NCBI GenBank assembly: GCA_947494925.1
Contig: CANLWS010000007.1
Span: 1 to 64,000 of the forward strand
DNA from: an uncultured Alteromonadaceae bacterium
GTDB lineage: Bacteria; Pseudomonadota; Gammaproteobacteria; Enterobacterales; Alteromonadaceae
DNA: 64,000 nucleotides
Reading direction: 5' to 3'
Position numbers and translations under genes: made by a program. Below the pieces are notes generated by a model. That model ran no database searches and was not told where the DNA came from. It saw only the letters and a list, made by a program, of their open reading frames with translations. Positions 15,096-23,719 of the stretch are shown here, one piece after another. Every line of letters begins with the position of its first letter. The first letter of the stretch is position 1.

Positions 15096-15268
15096 TTATT
15101 TCAACAGTTAATCCCGTAGTTTCCCAAATTTGCGGCATTTATCCCACCAGATGGGCGATTCGTCACATCATACTGTCATCATCTTTTTGACGGGTTACAC
15201 TATGAATGTCGGAGTAGTGACCCGATGAATACATATTTTTCGAAATGTGTATTGTTTCCTGGATTATT

Positions 15269-15302
15269 AGAGGCTGCTGTCGCAAGACACAGCCTCTTTT
15301 TT
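15269..15302 (+). terminator. Intrinsic terminator-like hairpin
   Basis: GAGGCTG (15270-15276) and CAGCCTC (15290-15296) flank a 13-nt loop and run into TTTTTT. It isolates the LytTR operon from upstream transcription. Confidence 0.75.
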
Positions 15303-15528
15303 CGTTTTCAGAGTTATAGAATTTTTTTTGCGCCTTATGGGGAGTTTAATTTTTTCCCCTTCTCATCCCAGCTTCCGTGGTAATCCATCGTAATATTTCG
15401 ACACTTCAACCGGGCTATTTTCAGCATTGCTTCGTTCGACTCGTTATACCGCCACTTGTCTCAGTTTTGTTAGTTCTTGTCACTGTAAATTGTATATTTC
15501 ATCCCAACAATAAGGATTAGGAGAGAGT

Positions 15529-16245
15529 ATGTTTACTTGTATTGTAATTGACGATGAAAAGTTGGCCAGAGAGCGAATTACTGAATACATCAAGGAACGC
15601 TCAAATTGGAAAGTGGTTGCGGAGGCAGGTGAATTTAAACAGGCGCAGCAAGCCATTCGACATCACAAACCTGATGCCTGTTTCATTGATATCAACATAA
15701 TTGGTGGGAATGGCATTGAGCTGGTCAACAGCTTGCTTAATGAAACGCGCAGTAATTGGGTATTTACTACTGCTTATAGCGAATTTGCAATCAAAGCGTT
15801 TGAGCTGGACGCAACAGATTATTTGTTGAAGCCTTTCGAAAACAGCCGCCTTGATGAAGTACTCAACAAACTGGAAAAAAAGAACACACCACACAAGCCG
15901 ATGCAAACCAAGTCTGTTTTGGCCGTGAAATCTGTAGGTGCAGTGCAATTCGTTAACGTCCAGGACATAATCTGGATAAAAGGCTCAGCAAATTACGTGG
16001 AACTTCATTGTCGCGATCGAATGCTGCTACATCGGGAAACTCTAAGCAACCTTGAACGTCAGTTAGACCCAAACAAATTTTTGAGAGTGCATAGAAGTGC
16101 AATGGTAAACATTGACAGTATCTGCTCGCTCAGCAGCGAACTCGGGCGATATTCCTTATTACAACTTTCAAATGGCGACGAAGTCAAAATCAGTAGCGCA
16201 CACAAGTCGAGTCTATTCGACACGCTGGGTTTGGAAGCACACTAA
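15529..16245 (+). CDS. LytTR-type response regulator 1
   Basis: A 238-residue two-component regulator. The receiver domain (1-115) has the acidic pocket DDE (8-10), phosphorylation site D54 (CFIDIN), T in FTTAYS and K in LLKPF. The residues after D54 read IIGGNG where most relatives have MPGxDG, a small oddity. The C-terminal LytTR DNA-binding domain (about 135-235) shows IIWIKGSANYVELHC and FLRVHRSAMVN. It starts at ATG 15529 after an AGGAGAG ribosome site and is 24 bp from the kinase gene. It probably acts as the DNA-binding output of the LytS-type kinase next to it. Confidence 0.9.
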   Translation: MFTCIVIDDEKLARERITEYIKERSNWKVVAEAGEFKQAQQAIRHHKPDACFIDINIIGGNGIELVNSLLNETRSNWVFTTAYSEFAIKAFELDATDYLLKPFENSRLDEVLNKLEKKNTPHKPMQTKSVLAVKSVGAVQFVNVQDIIWIKGSANYVELHCRDRMLLHRETLSNLERQLDPNKFLRVHRSAMVNIDSICSLSSELGRYSLLQLSNGDEVKISSAHKSSLFDTLGLEAH

Positions 16246-16269
16246 CCTTAAAGGGCAGTATTACAACGA

Positions 16270-17406
16270 ATGGAACCTGCGAGCAGCCAGGCCAAGAACT
16301 CTGATCAAAAAAAGCCTTCATTTTGGCTATTGCACTGGTTGGGGTGGCTTGGTTACGTCATTATTTTCACCCTGGATAATACTTTTTTGGTCGGAGCCTA
16401 CAACCGTTTAGGTATTGACGTTGGAATCCCGCTATTTTTTAGCGCATTGATTGCTGCAGTGCTAACAATTCCGCTCCGTTATATTTACCAGCGATGCTGG
16501 CATTTTCGCTCTTCCAGGCTGATGGCAGTGATTTTGTTTGCTAGTTTGATTGTTGCGTTAATCTGGACCCCAGCCAAAAACATAATTTTATGGAAATTTG
16601 TTGAAAATTTCGATGCGGTGCAGGCACTGGCTGGAGAGGGTGAAGAAAACTTTTCTGTTTTAACGCTTTTCATGACAGTGAGTTACAGCTTTGTGATGGT
16701 ATTGGTGTGGAGTACGCTTTATTTCAGCATCAATTTTTATTATCGACTCGTGTCTGAAAAGGAACAACATCTAGTCGCCGTTAGACTGTCGCATAGTGCA
16801 CAGATAAAAATGCTGCGATATCAAATTAACCCACACTTTCTTTTCAATACTCTAAACGCCATTTCGACGCTAGTATTAAAAGGCTGCAAAGATAAAGCTA
16901 ATGGCATGTTGACTCGCCTATCGACATTTTTACGTTTTTCTCTGGACAATGATCCAGAGAAAAAAATCCGTCTTTACGAAGAGTTGAAAGCGTTGATGTT
17001 ATATCTGGAAATTGAGAAGACACGTTTCGATGAAAGATTATCGGTACGATTTGAGGTTGAACCCAGAACTGAATCTATGTTGGTTCCAAGTTTATTACTT
17101 CAACCTCTGGTGGAAAACTGTATCAAATACGCCATTTCTAAAATGGCGGTGGATGGAATGGTGGAAATCAGCGCCAGATTGTCCAACAACTTGTTACATC
17201 TTGAAGTTGCAGATAATGGTCCAGATGCTGAAATAGCACTAAGTAATAACCGGGGGAATGTGATTGAAAAAAGTAGCGGGGTAGGTCTGCGCAACATCAA
17301 AGAGAGGTTGACAGTGCTTTATCCGGATAACTATCAGTTTTCAGTGCACAAGAATATTCCCAGCGGGTTGAGAGTAGTTATTGAATTACCCATTGAGGAG
17401 AGTTGA
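16270..17406 (+). CDS. LytS/YehU-type membrane sensor histidine kinase
   Basis: A 378-residue kinase with four predicted membrane helices in the first 155 residues (around 19-41, 52-70, 84-107, 130-157) and little periplasmic sequence. The His_kinase-type box is QINPHFLFNTLNAIS, with H189 as the phosphorylation site. An ATPase region follows: LLLQPLVENCIKYAI, the VADNGP G1 box, and SSGVGLRNIKERL. It overlaps the second regulator gene by one base (TGATG). The stimulus is unknown. LytS-type kinases often sense membrane state or small metabolites and control lrgAB or cidAB, which lie just downstream here. Confidence 0.9.
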   Translation: MEPASSQAKNSDQKKPSFWLLHWLGWLGYVIIFTLDNTFLVGAYNRLGIDVGIPLFFSALIAAVLTIPLRYIYQRCWHFRSSRLMAVILFASLIVALIWTPAKNIILWKFVENFDAVQALAGEGEENFSVLTLFMTVSYSFVMVLVWSTLYFSINFYYRLVSEKEQHLVAVRLSHSAQIKMLRYQINPHFLFNTLNAISTLVLKGCKDKANGMLTRLSTFLRFSLDNDPEKKIRLYEELKALMLYLEIEKTRFDERLSVRFEVEPRTESMLVPSLLLQPLVENCIKYAISKMAVDGMVEISARLSNNLLHLEVADNGPDAEIALSNNRGNVIEKSSGVGLRNIKERLTVLYPDNYQFSVHKNIPSGLRVVIELPIEES

Positions 17407-18227
17407 TGGAGCAAATTTCAGCCATAATTGTAGACGATGAACCCTTGGCAAGAGAAGGGTTAAACATCCGAATGCAAGACCAGGCAGACTTTACTGTTCT
17501 GGCGCAGTGTGCAGACGGCAATGAGGCGCTAAGAACAATCTTGGAAAGGCAGCCAGACGTAGTTTTCGTGGACATTGAGATGCCGGGACTCAATGGTATA
17601 GAGCTGGTTGAGGCCTTGCATAACAGGCATATTACCTTGCCTAAAATTGTATTTGTCACGGCTTTTAAAGATTTCGCTTTGAAAGCCTTTGAATACCACG
17701 CATTCGACTATTTACTTAAGCCCTTCTCCGAAGAGAGATTGATTGCTTGCTTGAATAATTTACGAAATGCCAATGAAGAACAGAAAGCCTTCACTCAGCA
17801 AGGAAAACTGGATGAGTTGTTGAGTCGTAAAACGGGTAAATCACTGGATGGTTTCATGCACTCACTTGAGCAATCAAGGAATGCTGGCATGGATGAATTG
17901 AAACAAACTATTTCATTGAAGAGCGGTAATGAGTGGATCAGAGTCCACCTGGACATCATATTATGGATAGAAGCGGCTGGTGATTATATGTGCGTCCACA
18001 CGCAGGATGGTACTCATATCATCCGCAAAACCCTTAAACAGTTTGAACAAGAGCTTGATACAAATCGATTCCCTAGGATTAATCGTTCGGCTATTGTTAA
18101 TTTGACCAAAGTTGTAAAGTTGTCCCCCAACTCCAATGGCGAATATATTGCCAGTTTAACTTCTGGAGACGAAGTTAAAGTTACGCGCAAATACAAATTC
18201 AACCTTGATGAACTGAGAAAATCCTAG
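17406..18227 (+). CDS. LytTR-type response regulator 2
   Basis: From ATG 17406, inside the stop of the kinase gene, the product has 273 residues. The receiver domain carries D10-D11-E12, phosphorylation site D56 in FVDIEMPGLNG, and K in YLLKPF. A longer linker (about 120-170) precedes the LytTR DNA-binding domain (about 175-270; ILWIEAAGDYMCVHT, FPRINRSAIVN). It is more canonical around the phosphorylation site than the first regulator. A kinase flanked by two LytTR regulators suggests branched output or divided labour. Confidence 0.92.
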   Translation: MEQISAIIVDDEPLAREGLNIRMQDQADFTVLAQCADGNEALRTILERQPDVVFVDIEMPGLNGIELVEALHNRHITLPKIVFVTAFKDFALKAFEYHAFDYLLKPFSEERLIACLNNLRNANEEQKAFTQQGKLDELLSRKTGKSLDGFMHSLEQSRNAGMDELKQTISLKSGNEWIRVHLDIILWIEAAGDYMCVHTQDGTHIIRKTLKQFEQELDTNRFPRINRSAIVNLTKVVKLSPNSNGEYIASLTSGDEVKVTRKYKFNLDELRKS

Positions 18228-18389
18228 TCACCAATTATCTTTAATTCTGCGTTGGTCTCAAGGCTAATTCCCGGTAGCATGTCCGATTACCAGCTCGATA
18301 GAGTTTTATTTTAGGCACACCCGACCATATTGCCATGAATTGGAAAGTGAGCGGGTGTAGCGCTTAGGCACTCGCTAAGGTGGGCAATT

Positions 18390-18755
18390 TTGCAAAAGTC
18401 AGTGTTATTGATATTGTCATTTTTCTTATTGGTGGCGTTCTTTTATCTTGGAGTTTGGCTAAATAATACCTTTGCCTTGCCTATTCCGGGCGCGCTCAGT
18501 GGATTGGTATTGTTGTTTGTTGCGCTACTGTTTCTGCGTGACGTACCAAAACCACTTTTGCAGGTCAGTCAATTATTGCTCAGACATCTATCCTTGTTGT
18601 TTATTCCCACCACTCTTTACATTGTTGTGTTAAAGGAAAGTTTTATCGAGCATTGGCCTATCTTAATAACTGCATTATTGATAAGTACCTTCACTAGTAT
18701 GTTGTTGGCAGCAATAGTGTGCAAACGACTGCCAATTGATAATGGTCCTGAATAA
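18390..18755 (+). CDS. lrgA: LrgA/CidA family holin-like membrane protein
   Basis: A 121-residue protein with four membrane helices and the family segment LPIPGALSGLVLLFVALL near residues 30-47, matching LrgA/CidA. These small membrane proteins act with LrgB/CidB in murein hydrolase control and, in some species, pyruvate uptake. It starts at TTG 18390 behind AAGGTGGG. Its end overlaps the LrgB gene. The 160 bp between it and the second LytTR gene may hold a separate promoter; control by the LytTR proteins is inferred from the known LytSR-lrgAB link. Confidence 0.87.
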   Translation: MQKSVLLILSFFLLVAFFYLGVWLNNTFALPIPGALSGLVLLFVALLFLRDVPKPLLQVSQLLLRHLSLLFIPTTLYIVVLKESFIEHWPILITALLISTFTSMLLAAIVCKRLPIDNGPE

Positions 18756-19446
18756 TTTGAGTGTTTTTTCTATGGTTGTCTGGATGGGGGTTACGCTGCT
18801 CATATATTGGGCTGCGATAAGATTATTCAGATTCTGTAATCAATCACCCTTGGCCCACCCTTTGATTACGACTGTCGTCCTATTGGCAGCTGGATTGATA
18901 CTTTTGTCTATCCCAATTGCTGAATACCAACAAAGCACCAATTTGTTAACCTGGTTGCTAGGACCAGCAACTGTTGCCTTGGCGATCCCTCTTAGAAATC
19001 AGTTGCCCCACGTCAAACATTATGGATGGCGCTTACTGCCCAGCATCTTGGTAGGAGGGCTTTCAGCGCCATTAATCGCCTGGATAATCCTAAGTTATGC
19101 CGAAATCGATCAGGCAATTCAGATGTCAATCCTAAGCAAATCCATTACAACGCCCCTGGCAATTGAAGTGACTGAAATATTGGGAGGATATACTGCCTTG
19201 GCTGCCGTGTTTGTGGTCATCACAGGGGTTATGGGAGTCCTTCTCAGTGATTTGGTATTCCGCCTGACTAAACTGGATGTGGACGAGCAAAAAGGTCTGG
19301 TTTTGGGCACGATTGCTCATGCAATCGGAACGGCTCAGGGGTTTTTACAGGGAGAGAAAATCGGCGCGTTTGCAACCCTGGCTTTGTGTATCAACGGGAT
19401 ACTTACGGCACTGATTTTGCCTATTATTTTTCATCTACTTAAATAA
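18742..19446 (+). CDS. lrgB: LrgB/CidB family membrane protein
   Basis: Six to seven membrane helices over 234 residues. The LrgB signature is SKSITTPLAIEVTEILGG (about residues 133-150), followed by GxMG and LGTIAHAIGTAQ. It is partner of the LrgA-like protein, with which it overlaps by 14 bp from ATG 18742. An in-frame TTG six bases upstream is possible. Together they form a small membrane module of the murein hydrolase exporter/pyruvate transport type. Confidence 0.9.
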   Translation: MVLNNLSVFSMVVWMGVTLLIYWAAIRLFRFCNQSPLAHPLITTVVLLAAGLILLSIPIAEYQQSTNLLTWLLGPATVALAIPLRNQLPHVKHYGWRLLPSILVGGLSAPLIAWIILSYAEIDQAIQMSILSKSITTPLAIEVTEILGGYTALAAVFVVITGVMGVLLSDLVFRLTKLDVDEQKGLVLGTIAHAIGTAQGFLQGEKIGAFATLALCINGILTALILPIIFHLLK

Positions 19447-19718
19447 ATTAGTAAGTAAGGATATTTATATTTAGGATTTATCCATGATGCCGTTAATAAA
19501 GATATGATTATTAGTCACTTAACCAGCAAAATATTTACCTTTAAGCTGGATAAGTTTGGTGTTTTGCGGCGATCACTGCTATTTATTATACCAATCTAAA
19601 CAGATAGCAGCTCTGTTAATGAGTAGTATCTGGATAGATCGGTAGTTTTGGTCCTGACACTCAATCTCGCGCCCATTTCGTAGCGGGCAACGAACAACTG
19701 AATAGTGAAAACACTTTT

Positions 19719-20714
19719 ATGTACTCAGTGTTAATTTGTGACGATTCTATGGTGGCTAGAAAACAAGTTGCCAAATGTTTGCCTCCAGACTGGGAGGTAG
19801 CTGTACATTTTGCCAAGCATGGGCAAGAAGCAATTACTGCGCTGGAGCAAGGAAAAGGACAGGTAATGTTCCTGGATCTTAATATGCCAATCATGGATGG
19901 TTATGAAACCTTGAAGACCATGGGAAAAAAAGGTCTTCAATCAAATGTGATTGTTATCTCCGGCGATATACAACCTGAAGCTCATGAGCGGGTTAAAGCG
20001 CTAGGCGCCCTTGAATTTATCGAAAAACCTGTAAAACCTGAAACCTTACAGGAAGTATTGAGGAAGCATCAGTTAGTCGAACTCGAAGAGGAAGAAGCTG
20101 AACTTGACGAATCGGCATTACCAACTGACATCCGAGACTGTTATCAGGAAATAACGAATATCGCTATGGGTCAGGCTGGTGACGCCCTTGCCAGGATCCT
20201 GAACGTTTTTGTCAAATTACCCATCCCAAACGTGAATTTGATCGAGGTGTCGGAATTGCACATGATGCTACAAGATATTCAGCATAAAGATTCAGTCTCC
20301 GGTATCTGTCAGGGTTTCATCGGGCCCGGTATCTCCGGCGAGGCCTTGTTTATTTTAAGCGACTCAAGTTTTGGTGACGTGGCGAAAATTCTGGACATCA
20401 ATGAAGAAGTGGATGACCAGGTACAACTCGAAATGCTAATGGACGCAGCTAACATTTTGATCGGCACTTGCCTGCGGGGATTGGCAAATCAACTCGATTT
20501 ATATTTTAGTCAGGGCCACCCTGTCGTGCTCGGACAGCATCGCAATATTGCTGAGTTAATTAAATCCAATAAAAACAAATGGCGTCGTACCTTGGCGATA
20601 GAACTGAGTTATGGTCTGGAAGGATACAATGTGCAATGTGACCTGGTGTTAATGTTTACCGAAGAGTCGATGAATGTCATGAATTATAAACTATCACACT
20701 TGCTGGAGGATTAA
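19719..20714 (+). CDS. Response regulator with C-terminal CheC-like domain
   Basis: 331 residues. The receiver domain at 1-120 has D8-D9, phosphorylation site D53 (MFLDLNMP) and K in FIEKPV. A short acidic linker (EEEEAELDE) leads to a CheC/CheX-type domain (about 130-331) with EITNIAMGQAGDALARI and a second half-site MDAANILIGTCLRGLA. CheC domains dephosphorylate CheY. A receiver fused to CheC suggests a phosphatase switched by phosphorylation, or a phosphate sink in a chemotaxis or c-di-GMP pathway. The PAS gene starts 3 bp after its stop, so the two form an operon. About 270 bp before it hold no recognised gene. Confidence 0.85.
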   Translation: MYSVLICDDSMVARKQVAKCLPPDWEVAVHFAKHGQEAITALEQGKGQVMFLDLNMPIMDGYETLKTMGKKGLQSNVIVISGDIQPEAHERVKALGALEFIEKPVKPETLQEVLRKHQLVELEEEEAELDESALPTDIRDCYQEITNIAMGQAGDALARILNVFVKLPIPNVNLIEVSELHMMLQDIQHKDSVSGICQGFIGPGISGEALFILSDSSFGDVAKILDINEEVDDQVQLEMLMDAANILIGTCLRGLANQLDLYFSQGHPVVLGQHRNIAELIKSNKNKWRRTLAIELSYGLEGYNVQCDLVLMFTEESMNVMNYKLSHLLED

Positions 20715-20717
20715 GCC

Positions 20718-21215
20718 ATGGCAAATGAACACCCGGATGACATGGCTGAATTTCATTGGATGATGGATATGGTTCAAACCGTAGACGTGGGCATAGTTGT
20801 GCTCGACCGAGAATTCAAAATCAAAATTTGGAACGGCTTTATGGAAAGCCACAGTGGAATGCTGCCTAGTCAGGTGAGGGACAAAACACTCTTCGAACTT
20901 TATCCGGATGTATCTCAAGCCTGGTTTTCGCGCAAAGCCAGACCTGTATTTGAGCTGCGTACCAGGGCTTTCATGACATGGGAACAGCGGCCATACCTGT
21001 TCAAATTCCCTAGCTACCGCCCGATAACCGGTAGTGAAGATTTTATGTATCAGAATATCACCTTATCAGCGTTAGCCAGTGCCACTGGTACGGTAGAGAA
21101 TATTTGCATGATGATCTATGACGTAACTGATATCGCAGCACATAAAAATCAGCTTGAAGCTTTGCAGGTTCAGGTGAGCGAAAACAAAGAAATACAAGCT
21201 ACTCAAAATCATTAA
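20718..21215 (+). CDS. PAS-domain protein lacking an output domain
   Basis: A 165-residue cytoplasmic protein. The PAS fold runs from about 15 to 140 (VDVGIVVLDREFKIKIWNGFMESHSG, then IQNITLS-like strands and ICMMIYDVTDIAAHKNQLEAL). It ends in a short coiled-coil of the type that usually links PAS to GGDEF or kinase domains, but a stop follows and no GGDEF is seen downstream. It may be a stand-alone sensor partnering the REC-CheC protein. The alternative is loss of an original C-terminal output domain. Confidence 0.8.
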   Translation: MANEHPDDMAEFHWMMDMVQTVDVGIVVLDREFKIKIWNGFMESHSGMLPSQVRDKTLFELYPDVSQAWFSRKARPVFELRTRAFMTWEQRPYLFKFPSYRPITGSEDFMYQNITLSALASATGTVENICMMIYDVTDIAAHKNQLEALQVQVSENKEIQATQNH

Positions 21216-21369
21216 CCTCCGAACAAATCTAGTCTGATACTCCCGCTTTTAAGCGGGCGGACGGCTCCCTGAACATATCGGGCTTCTGACATCGATATGA
21301 GCAGGCGCGAAAATTGCAAATTAAGTCACTAATTATCTTTTTTGACGACCAAGGTCACTATTTTCTGCT

Positions 21370-23064
21370 ATGAAAACTACCGTTATATATCTTTGCTTTG
21401 TTTTTATTCTGTTGCTGACTGGGTGCGGCGGAGGGTCCCTTGACAGTGACACAGACCAACCCAATTCAGCAATACTATTAAGCGCGGGGCCTGATCAAAC
21501 CGTTAGCGAGGGTGTAACTGTTTCTTTAAGCGGTGAGGCACAGGGACAAACTGAAAGCATCAATTACTCCTGGACTTCTGTGCCAGATATAACCATAGTG
21601 CAGGAGGCTTCTACCGCAGCTGCGGCCACCTTTGTTGCACCTGAAACCACAACAACACTTAGCTATACATTTACCCTCACAGCGACAGATGGCAATGGAA
21701 ATCAGGCAACAGATTCGGTAACTGTGAATGTCGAGCCCGTAAACGAACTACCAACAGCTCTTATCTCAATAACAGAACCTTCGCTAACACAGGAGGCGGA
21801 CTTTCCAGCGGGTATTGAGGTTGTGTTGGATGGCACTGGCAGCGGGGATGTGGATAGTCCGGCTAATCTTGACCCAATTGCCGCCTATCGTTGGCAACAA
21901 ACTGCCGGTGAGAGTGTATTGGACGATATCAGTTTGGAAGGTGCGACACTTGCCTTCACTACACCCATTTTAACTGAGAATTCGACCTTGTCATTTTCCC
22001 TAACTGTTACTGATCAGGAAGCGGGTGAGGGAACAACTGACATTACATTGTCAGTCCTGAGTGACAGTAACACACTTCCAATTGTTGATGCGGGAGTTGA
22101 TCACCAGGTTTTCCCTGGAGAAATCATTTTATTGACCGGCCAAGCTAGTTCTACAGTGCCTGCAGCAAGACCCTTGACCATTCAGTGGTTGAATGATCCG
22201 AACATGCTGCCCGTAATTGACGAGCCTACCGAGCTCAGAACCTTCGCCGCTTCACAGAAAGTGGATACAGAACAAACCGTCACATTTACGCTGGAGGTGA
22301 CAGATGCTTTTGGCAATGTGGTGGAAGATAGCCTGACGGTTACTGTCAAACCTTTGCCGATCAATCCTGTCAACGACACCGGAGTTGCTTTACAGGCAAC
22401 CACGTCACAGGTCGGAACCTTACATCAACCAGACTACCCTGGACAGGATGCACAGCGAGGACAAGATGCAATAAGTCGTTTTGGGTTGCTGGAAAAAGCA
22501 GGTCGAGGTGACCAGGGATTTGACTTCACTCGATTAGATAACATAGGTGATGAACAGGATGATACCTCACAGCCCTGGCGCTGTGTCAGAGACAATGTTA
22601 CCGGACTAGTATGGGAAATAAAAACCACTGACAACGGACTACACGACAGCCGACATAGTTACTCCTGGTATATCACAGAGAACAATGGTGGTTTTACCGG
22701 GGACTTGTCCGGTGCTGGAACTGCATGCACCCTTGCTAACTGCAATACTCAAGCTTTTGTGGAGGAAGTAAATAATCAGGGGTTGTGTAACTTTTATGAC
22801 TGGAGACTGCCGACCCATAATGAATTGCTATCTATACTGCATCTTGGTAACACTGCCAGCCCAATGATTGACCAGGATTACTTCCCGCAAACAGTGACTA
22901 ATTTGACAGCGCCAGTCTGGTATTGGACCAGTATTCCAAGCGTGGATGGGGTTTCAAATGACCAAGCCAGAAATGCCTGGGCGATTGATTTTGCCAGTGG
23001 TAACGATAACTTTTTAAATAAATCGACTCCTGTAAGTATCAGACTTGTCAGGGGAGGACGTTAA
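21370..23064 (+). CDS. DUF1566 lipoprotein with Ig/PKD-like repeats
   Basis: A 564-residue lipoprotein with lipobox LLLTGC (C19) and GGGS after it. Three or more beta-sandwich repeats (residues about 35-330) contain the PKD-like pattern A-G-x-D-Q-x-V and Y-x-W-x-x. The C-terminal DUF1566 (Lcl) domain (about 390-564) shows VTGLVWEIKT, DWRLPTHNELLSI and WYWTSIPS, ending in IRLVRGGR. DUF1566 proteins are surface or envelope associated; substrate unknown. The smaller DUF1566 gene starts 2 bp later, so they are co-translated and possibly partners. Confidence 0.83.
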   Translation: MKTTVIYLCFVFILLLTGCGGGSLDSDTDQPNSAILLSAGPDQTVSEGVTVSLSGEAQGQTESINYSWTSVPDITIVQEASTAAAATFVAPETTTTLSYTFTLTATDGNGNQATDSVTVNVEPVNELPTALISITEPSLTQEADFPAGIEVVLDGTGSGDVDSPANLDPIAAYRWQQTAGESVLDDISLEGATLAFTTPILTENSTLSFSLTVTDQEAGEGTTDITLSVLSDSNTLPIVDAGVDHQVFPGEIILLTGQASSTVPAARPLTIQWLNDPNMLPVIDEPTELRTFAASQKVDTEQTVTFTLEVTDAFGNVVEDSLTVTVKPLPINPVNDTGVALQATTSQVGTLHQPDYPGQDAQRGQDAISRFGLLEKAGRGDQGFDFTRLDNIGDEQDDTSQPWRCVRDNVTGLVWEIKTTDNGLHDSRHSYSWYITENNGGFTGDLSGAGTACTLANCNTQAFVEEVNNQGLCNFYDWRLPTHNELLSILHLGNTASPMIDQDYFPQTVTNLTAPVWYWTSIPSVDGVSNDQARNAWAIDFASGNDNFLNKSTPVSIRLVRGGR

Positions 23065-23065
23065 T

Positions 23066-23572
23066 ATGAAAAAACTGCTATTTTGTTTGTTTTTCTTTTG
23101 TCAGCAGGGGATTGCACAGACTTGTTTAACTACCATCACTGAAACTACACCATCGGCCAATTTCACTGATAACGGGGACGGTACAGTTTCTGATTTGACT
23201 ACCGGACTGATGTGGATGCAATGCAGTGTCGGGCAAACATTCCAGAATGGTACCTGCACTGGGGACGCCAGCGAACTGAGTTGGCAACAAGCGTTACAAT
23301 TTGCACATGGCTATCAATTTGCCGGATTAGATGGATGGCGTGTGCCCAACGTTAAAGAGCTCTCAACGATTACAGAGCGCAGTTGTGTGCGTCCCTCAAT
23401 CAATGAAACCTTATTCCCAGCGACACTATCAGATGATTATTGGACTTCCACTCCATCTGTTATTGACGCAAACAGAGCCTGGGTTGTGGCATTTTTTAAC
23501 AGCAGCAACTCGATAAAACAGAAAAATTTGTTTGTGTTTGCTCGCTTAGTCAGAGATGTTGATCCGTCCTAG
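23066..23572 (+). CDS. Small secreted DUF1566 protein
   Basis: From ATG 23066, with a strong GGGGAGG ribosome site at 23051-23057, the product has 168 residues. It has a signal peptide (KKLLFCLFFFCQQGIAQ) and a single DUF1566 domain: FTDNGDGTVSDLTTGLMWMQC, GLDGWRVPNVKELSTI, DYWTSTPS and FARLVRD. It lacks a lipobox, so it is probably free in the periplasm or secreted. It sits directly behind the larger DUF1566 lipoprotein; a shared complex is inferred. Confidence 0.83.
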   Translation: MKKLLFCLFFFCQQGIAQTCLTTITETTPSANFTDNGDGTVSDLTTGLMWMQCSVGQTFQNGTCTGDASELSWQQALQFAHGYQFAGLDGWRVPNVKELSTITERSCVRPSINETLFPATLSDDYWTSTPSVIDANRAWVVAFFNSSNSIKQKNLFVFARLVRDVDPS

Positions 23573-23719
23573 TGCGCAAAATAGCGATTTTCGCTGTAAT
23601 TTACCCTAATTATTGTTGAGCTTGTCTGATCCGATCTTTCCTCATTGCAGAATAAAGGTCACAATAGCCCAAATCCAGAAATTAGGAACGTGGCTCACTA
23701 CCTGCGGAAAAGTTTTAAC

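Larger units (their letters stand above)
14929..15528. other. Gene-poor stretch with two terminators and one 20-codon frame
   Basis: This 600-bp stretch holds two intrinsic hairpins (14982-15015 and 15269-15302) and a tiny signal-peptide-like frame (15033-15095). No family-like coding sequence is visible on either strand. The last 220 bp before 15529 must include the promoter of the LytTR operon. Together with the receptor fragment before it, this looks like a site of repeated gene loss. Confidence 0.6.

Noticed and set aside
21242-21258. Terminator after the PAS gene
   Set aside because: CCCGC/GCGGG forms a short hairpin but no T-run follows.
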